Positions 61,457 through 64,000 of a stretch of DNA of 64,000 nt are shown piece by piece. This stretch comes from Stenotrophomonas sp. WZN-1 (GTDB taxonomy: Bacteria > Pseudomonadota > Gammaproteobacteria > Xanthomonadales > Xanthomonadaceae), in NCBI RefSeq assembly GCF_002192255.1, contig NZ_CP021768.1, positions 638,001-702,000 on the forward strand, read 5' to 3'. The notes beneath the pieces were generated by a model that worked only from the letters and a program-made list of their open reading frames with translations, made no database searches and was not told the DNA's origin. The translations under genes and the position numbers were made by a program. Every line of letters starts with the position of its first letter. Within the stretch, counting starts at the first letter, position 1.

Positions 61457-61488
61457 AAAAGGAGAAAGGCCGCGCGAGCGCGGCCTTT
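61457..61488 (-). terminator. Rho-independent terminator of ettA
   Basis: On the minus strand: AAAGGCCGCG-CTCG-CGCGGCCTTT followed by CTCCTTTT. The 10-bp stem (61465-61488) lies 10 nt after the ettA stop. Confidence 0.85.
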
Positions 61489-61497
61489 CCTGTTGCC

Positions 61498-63162
61498 TTA
61501 CTTCAGCGCCTTGAAGCGCAGGCGCTTCGGCGCAGCGTCGTCGCCCATGCGGCGGCGCTTGTCTTCTTCGTACTCGCGGTAGTTGCCCTGGAAGAACTCC
61601 ACGTGCGAGTCGCCTTCGAACGCCAGGATGTGGGTCGCGATGCGATCCAGGAACCAGCGGTCATGCGAGATGACGAAGGTGTTGCCCGGGAACTCCAGCA
61701 GCGCATCTTCCAGCGCACGCAGGGTTTCGATGTCCAGGTCGTTGGACGGTTCGTCGAGCAGCAGCACGTTGCCACCCTGCAGCAGGGTCTTGGCCATGTG
61801 CAGGCGGCCACGCTCACCACCGGACAGCGAACCGACCATCTTCTGCTGGTCCTGGCCCTTGAAGTTGAAGCGGCCGATGTAGGCGCGCGACTGGATCTCG
61901 ATGCCGTTGATGTTGAGGATGTCCAGGCCGCCAGCGATTTCCTGGAAGACGTTGTGGTTGCCTTCCAGCGCGTCGCGGCTCTGGTCCACGTAGGACAGCT
62001 TCACGGTCGGGCCGACCACGATCTCGCCGGTGTCCGGCTTTTCCTGGCCGGTGATCATCTTGAACAGGGTCGACTTACCGGCACCGTTCGGGCCGATGAT
62101 GCCGACGATGGCGCCGGCCGGCACCAGGAAGTTCAGGTTGTCGAACAGCAGGCGGTCGCCGAACTTCTTGGAGACGTTCTTGAACTCCATCACCGCATTG
62201 CCCAGGCGCTCGCCCGGCGGGATGAAGATTTCATTGGTCTCGTTGCGCTTCTGGTAATCGACCGACTGCAGCTCTTCCAGGCGGGCCAGACGGGCCTTGC
62301 CCTTGGTGCGGCCGCCCTTGGCGTTCTGGCGCGACCACTCCAGTTCCTTCTGGATCGCCTTCTGGCGGGCCTTTTCCTGGTTGTCTTCCTGCTTCAGGCG
62401 CTCATCCTTCTGGGTCAGCCAGTCGGTGTAGTTGCCCTTCCACGGAATGCCGCGGCCGCGGTCCAGTTCCAGGATCCACTCGGCGGCGTTGTCCAGGAAG
62501 TAGCGATCGTGGGTGACCGCCACCACGGTGCCGGTGTAGCGCGCCAGGAACTGTTCCAGCCATTCCACCGACTCGGCATCGAGGTGGTTGGTCGGTTCGT
62601 CGAGCAGCAGCATGTCCGGCTTCTGCAGCAGCAGGCGGCACAGTGCCACGCGGCGCTTCTCACCACCGGACAGCTTGCCGACGATGGCATCCCACGGCGG
62701 CAGGCGCAGCGCATCGGCGGCCACGTCCAGCTGGTTTTCCAGGGTGTGCGCGTCGCCAGCGGCCAGGATCGCCTCCAGGCGCTCCTGTTCCTTGGCCAGC
62801 GCGTCGAAGTCGGCGCCTTCCTCGGCGTAGGCCAGGTACACAGCGTCCAGCGCGGCCTGGGCCTGCAGCACTTCGCCCACGCCTTCCTCGACCGCTTCAC
62901 GCACGGTCTTGGTCGGGTCCAGTTCCGGTTCCTGTGCCAGGTAGCCGACCTTGATGCCCGGCTGCGGGCGGGCTTCGCCCTCGAAATCGGTGTCCACGCC
63001 GGCCATGATCTTCAGCACGGTGGACTTGCCGGCGCCGTTCAGGCCCAGCAGGCCGATCTTCGCGCCCGGGAAGAAGGACAGCGAGATGTCCTTGATGATC
63101 TGCCGCTTGGGCGGGACCACCTTGGACACGCGGTTCATGGTGTAGATGTATTGCGAGGACAT
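61498..63162 (-). CDS. ettA: Energy-dependent translational throttle protein EttA (ABC-F)
   Basis: A 554-residue ABC-F protein. The start is MSSQYIYTMNRVSKVVPPKR (complement at 63160-63162), the family N-terminus; a 30-residue upstream extension was rejected. Two ABC domains: Walker A GLNGAGKST and GPNGAGKST, signature LSGGEKRR and LSGGERGR, Walker B LLLDEPTNHLD and LLLDEPSNDLD. A linker (~250-320) with charged helices and the arm region lies between. EttA binds the ribosomal E site and gates the first elongation step according to ATP/ADP ratio. Confidence 0.96.
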   Translation of the reverse strand: MSSQYIYTMNRVSKVVPPKRQIIKDISLSFFPGAKIGLLGLNGAGKSTVLKIMAGVDTDFEGEARPQPGIKVGYLAQEPELDPTKTVREAVEEGVGEVLQAQAALDAVYLAYAEEGADFDALAKEQERLEAILAAGDAHTLENQLDVAADALRLPPWDAIVGKLSGGEKRRVALCRLLLQKPDMLLLDEPTNHLDAESVEWLEQFLARYTGTVVAVTHDRYFLDNAAEWILELDRGRGIPWKGNYTDWLTQKDERLKQEDNQEKARQKAIQKELEWSRQNAKGGRTKGKARLARLEELQSVDYQKRNETNEIFIPPGERLGNAVMEFKNVSKKFGDRLLFDNLNFLVPAGAIVGIIGPNGAGKSTLFKMITGQEKPDTGEIVVGPTVKLSYVDQSRDALEGNHNVFQEIAGGLDILNINGIEIQSRAYIGRFNFKGQDQQKMVGSLSGGERGRLHMAKTLLQGGNVLLLDEPSNDLDIETLRALEDALLEFPGNTFVISHDRWFLDRIATHILAFEGDSHVEFFQGNYREYEEDKRRRMGDDAAPKRLRFKALK

Positions 63163-63258
63163 GCGGTCTCCGTAGGCGCGGTCCTGCACCCGCCCCGTCA
63201 CGGGAACCTCCCGTTGCGGCAGCGGGCACAGACTGAAATGGAATACCGCCAATTATAG

Positions 63259-63274
63259 CCGGAACCGGTTCCGG
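63259..63274. promoter_or_regulatory. 16-bp palindromic operator abutting the ettA -10
   Basis: CCGGAACCGGTTCCGG is perfectly self-complementary. It occupies the spacer upstream of the ettA TATAAT (read on the minus strand), one base away. Binding there would block or remodel the promoter. Confidence 0.5.
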
Positions 63275-63343
63275 GCCGCGCTTGGAAGGGGCTGCCGGGC
63301 TGGCCGCGGCCTGAATACCGCGTCACAGTCCTGCAGCGGGAAG

Positions 63344-63361
63344 CGTTTCCAGCCGGAAACG
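63344..63361. promoter_or_regulatory. Inverted repeat upstream of the RcnB-like gene
   Basis: CGTTTCC (63344-63350), spacer AGCC, GGAAACG (63355-63361); 55 bp before the ATG. With the adjoining GTT it reads CCGGAAACGGTT, close to half of the palindrome at 63259-63274. Confidence 0.45.
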
Positions 63362-63415
63362 GTTCAGATCGGGTGCGCAATATGGGCTCACCACCCACCC
63401 AAGCAGAGGTCTGAC

Positions 63416-63889
63416 ATGCGCATCAATCGAATAATGGCCGGCGCCGTGGCCTCTGTGCTGGCGCTCGGCGCCGTGGCCCCGGCCTTCGCCGACAACGACC
63501 ATCGCCGCGGCCATGACCGCCGCGAATGGCGCGAGGATCGCCGCGAGTGGCGCCAGGATCGCCGTGACTGGGAGCGCGACCGCCGCGAGGCCCGGCGCGA
63601 CTACCGCCATGACCGCCGTGACTGGCACCGCGACCATGACCGCTACTACCGCCCGGCACCGCCGCGCGTGGTCTATCGCCCGGCCTATGGCCCCGGCTAC
63701 GGCTGGAAGGTCGGCCACCGCTACCGCGACTACTACCGCGGCCCGGTCTACGTGGTGAACGACTACCCGCGCTACCACCTGCGTCGCCCGCCGTATGGCC
63801 ACCACTGGATCCGCGATGACCGCGGCAACATGCTGCTGGTCGCCATCGCCACCGGTGTGATCGCCCAGTACGTGCTCAGCAACCGCTGA
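63416..63889 (+). CDS. RcnB-family periplasmic protein
   Basis: 157 residues with a signal peptide (MRINRIMAGAVASVLALGAVAPAFA/D). The mature N-terminal half is an Arg/Asp/His-rich run of repeats of the kind RREWR.DRR.W..DRR (~28-75), likely helical and highly charged. The C-terminal half (VYRPAYGPGYGWKVGHRYRDYYRG...PPYGHHWIRDDRGNMLLVAIATGVI) is the RcnB domain. E. coli RcnB is a periplasmic factor in nickel/cobalt homeostasis; the His and acidic content fits metal binding. No rcnA exporter is adjacent, so the role may differ. Confidence 0.85.
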   Translation: MRINRIMAGAVASVLALGAVAPAFADNDHRRGHDRREWREDRREWRQDRRDWERDRREARRDYRHDRRDWHRDHDRYYRPAPPRVVYRPAYGPGYGWKVGHRYRDYYRGPVYVVNDYPRYHLRRPPYGHHWIRDDRGNMLLVAIATGVIAQYVLSNR

Positions 63890-63901
63890 GCCGGCGGCCG
63901 T

Positions 63902-63924
63902 ATCCACGCATGGCGTGGATCTAC
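63902..63924 (-). repeat. GTAG REP (ATCCACGC family)
   Basis: ATCCACGCATGGCGTGGATC ending in CTAC, 13 nt after the RcnB-like stop; same sequence as the unit at 43213-43235. Confidence 0.8.
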
Positions 63925-63957
63925 CGGTACGCCGGGGGCAGCTCAATCGAAACCATA

Positions 63958-63990
63958 CGGGGCCGGATTCCTTCGGGGATGCCGGCCCCG
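63958..63990. terminator. Stem-loop near the window end
   Basis: CGGGGCCGG (63958-63966) and CCGGCCCCG (63982-63990) form a 9-bp stem with a 15-nt loop, followed by TCCATTTC. Likely a transcript end for the RcnB-like gene or a convergent gene beyond the window. Confidence 0.6.
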
Positions 63991-64000
63991 TCCATTTCGG

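Larger units (their letters stand above)
63163..63415. promoter_or_regulatory. ettA / rcnB-like divergent control region
   Basis: 253 bp with no gene. It includes a TATAAT on the minus strand (63252-63257) for ettA, the palindrome CCGGAACCGGTTCCGG (63259-63274) directly upstream of it, and an inverted repeat CGTTTCC-AGCC-GGAAACG (63344-63361) nearer the RcnB-like gene. The two palindromes share a GGAAnCGGTT core, suggesting one regulator. Confidence 0.55.

Overview
The window is a high-GC gammaproteobacterial chromosome segment, almost certainly from the Stenotrophomonas maltophilia complex (Xanthomonadaceae). The evidence is the xps-type gene order of the type II secretion operon (E-F-G-H-I-J-K-L-M-N-D), an SMF-1-type fimbrial operon, an StmPr1-like subtilase next to the secretion operon, and many short intergenic palindromes that begin with GTAG (the GTAG/SMAG-type REPs of this genus). 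No tRNA, rRNA or CRISPR array was seen.

Layout. 1-12.3 kb is housekeeping: the end of pssA, a candidate DNA polymerase III psi gene (holD-like) overlapping rimI, an EamA-type transporter, the pepA-holC-yqaE-valS block on the minus strand, divergent lptF-lptG, an RDD protein, and xerD-dsbC. 12.3-16.6 kb holds a secreted multidomain GH18 chitinase with a LacI-type palindrome upstream, then an intact IS3-family element inserted in a long inverted-repeat module, then a second copy of that module just ahead of purL. 16.6-30.1 kb has purL, a very large trimeric autotransporter adhesin (about 2390 residues) and a secreted subtilisin-like protease. 30.2-41.0 kb is the complete 11-gene xps operon, the likely export route for the chitinase and protease. 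41.0-44.5 kb holds two more copies of the repeat module, two glycosyltransferase-like genes and pncB. 44.5-50.4 kb is the SMF-1-type chaperone-usher operon with a small divergent fimbrial-like gene. 50.6-60.0 kb is a polysaccharide synthesis and export locus: wecB, a BcsB-like protein, an NfrB-like glycosyltransferase with a C-terminal MshEN-type (c-di-GMP-binding) region, NfrA, and a convergent DUF4434-type lipoprotein. 60-64 kb holds an AzgA-type purine permease, ettA and an RcnB-like protein.

How it fits together. The middle 40 kb is a surface-interaction region: adhesin, secreted protease, chitinase, their secretion machine, fimbriae and an exopolysaccharide. CRP/Clp-like sites lie ahead of the adhesin, the fimbrial operon and the polysaccharide locus, which suggests shared control. 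The polysaccharide locus is the best candidate for an undescribed system: it resembles the E. coli NfrA/NfrB phage-N4 glycan receptor pathway, but carries its own UDP-ManNAc-forming epimerase, a full-length BcsB-like periplasmic protein and a probable glycan-processing lipoprotein.
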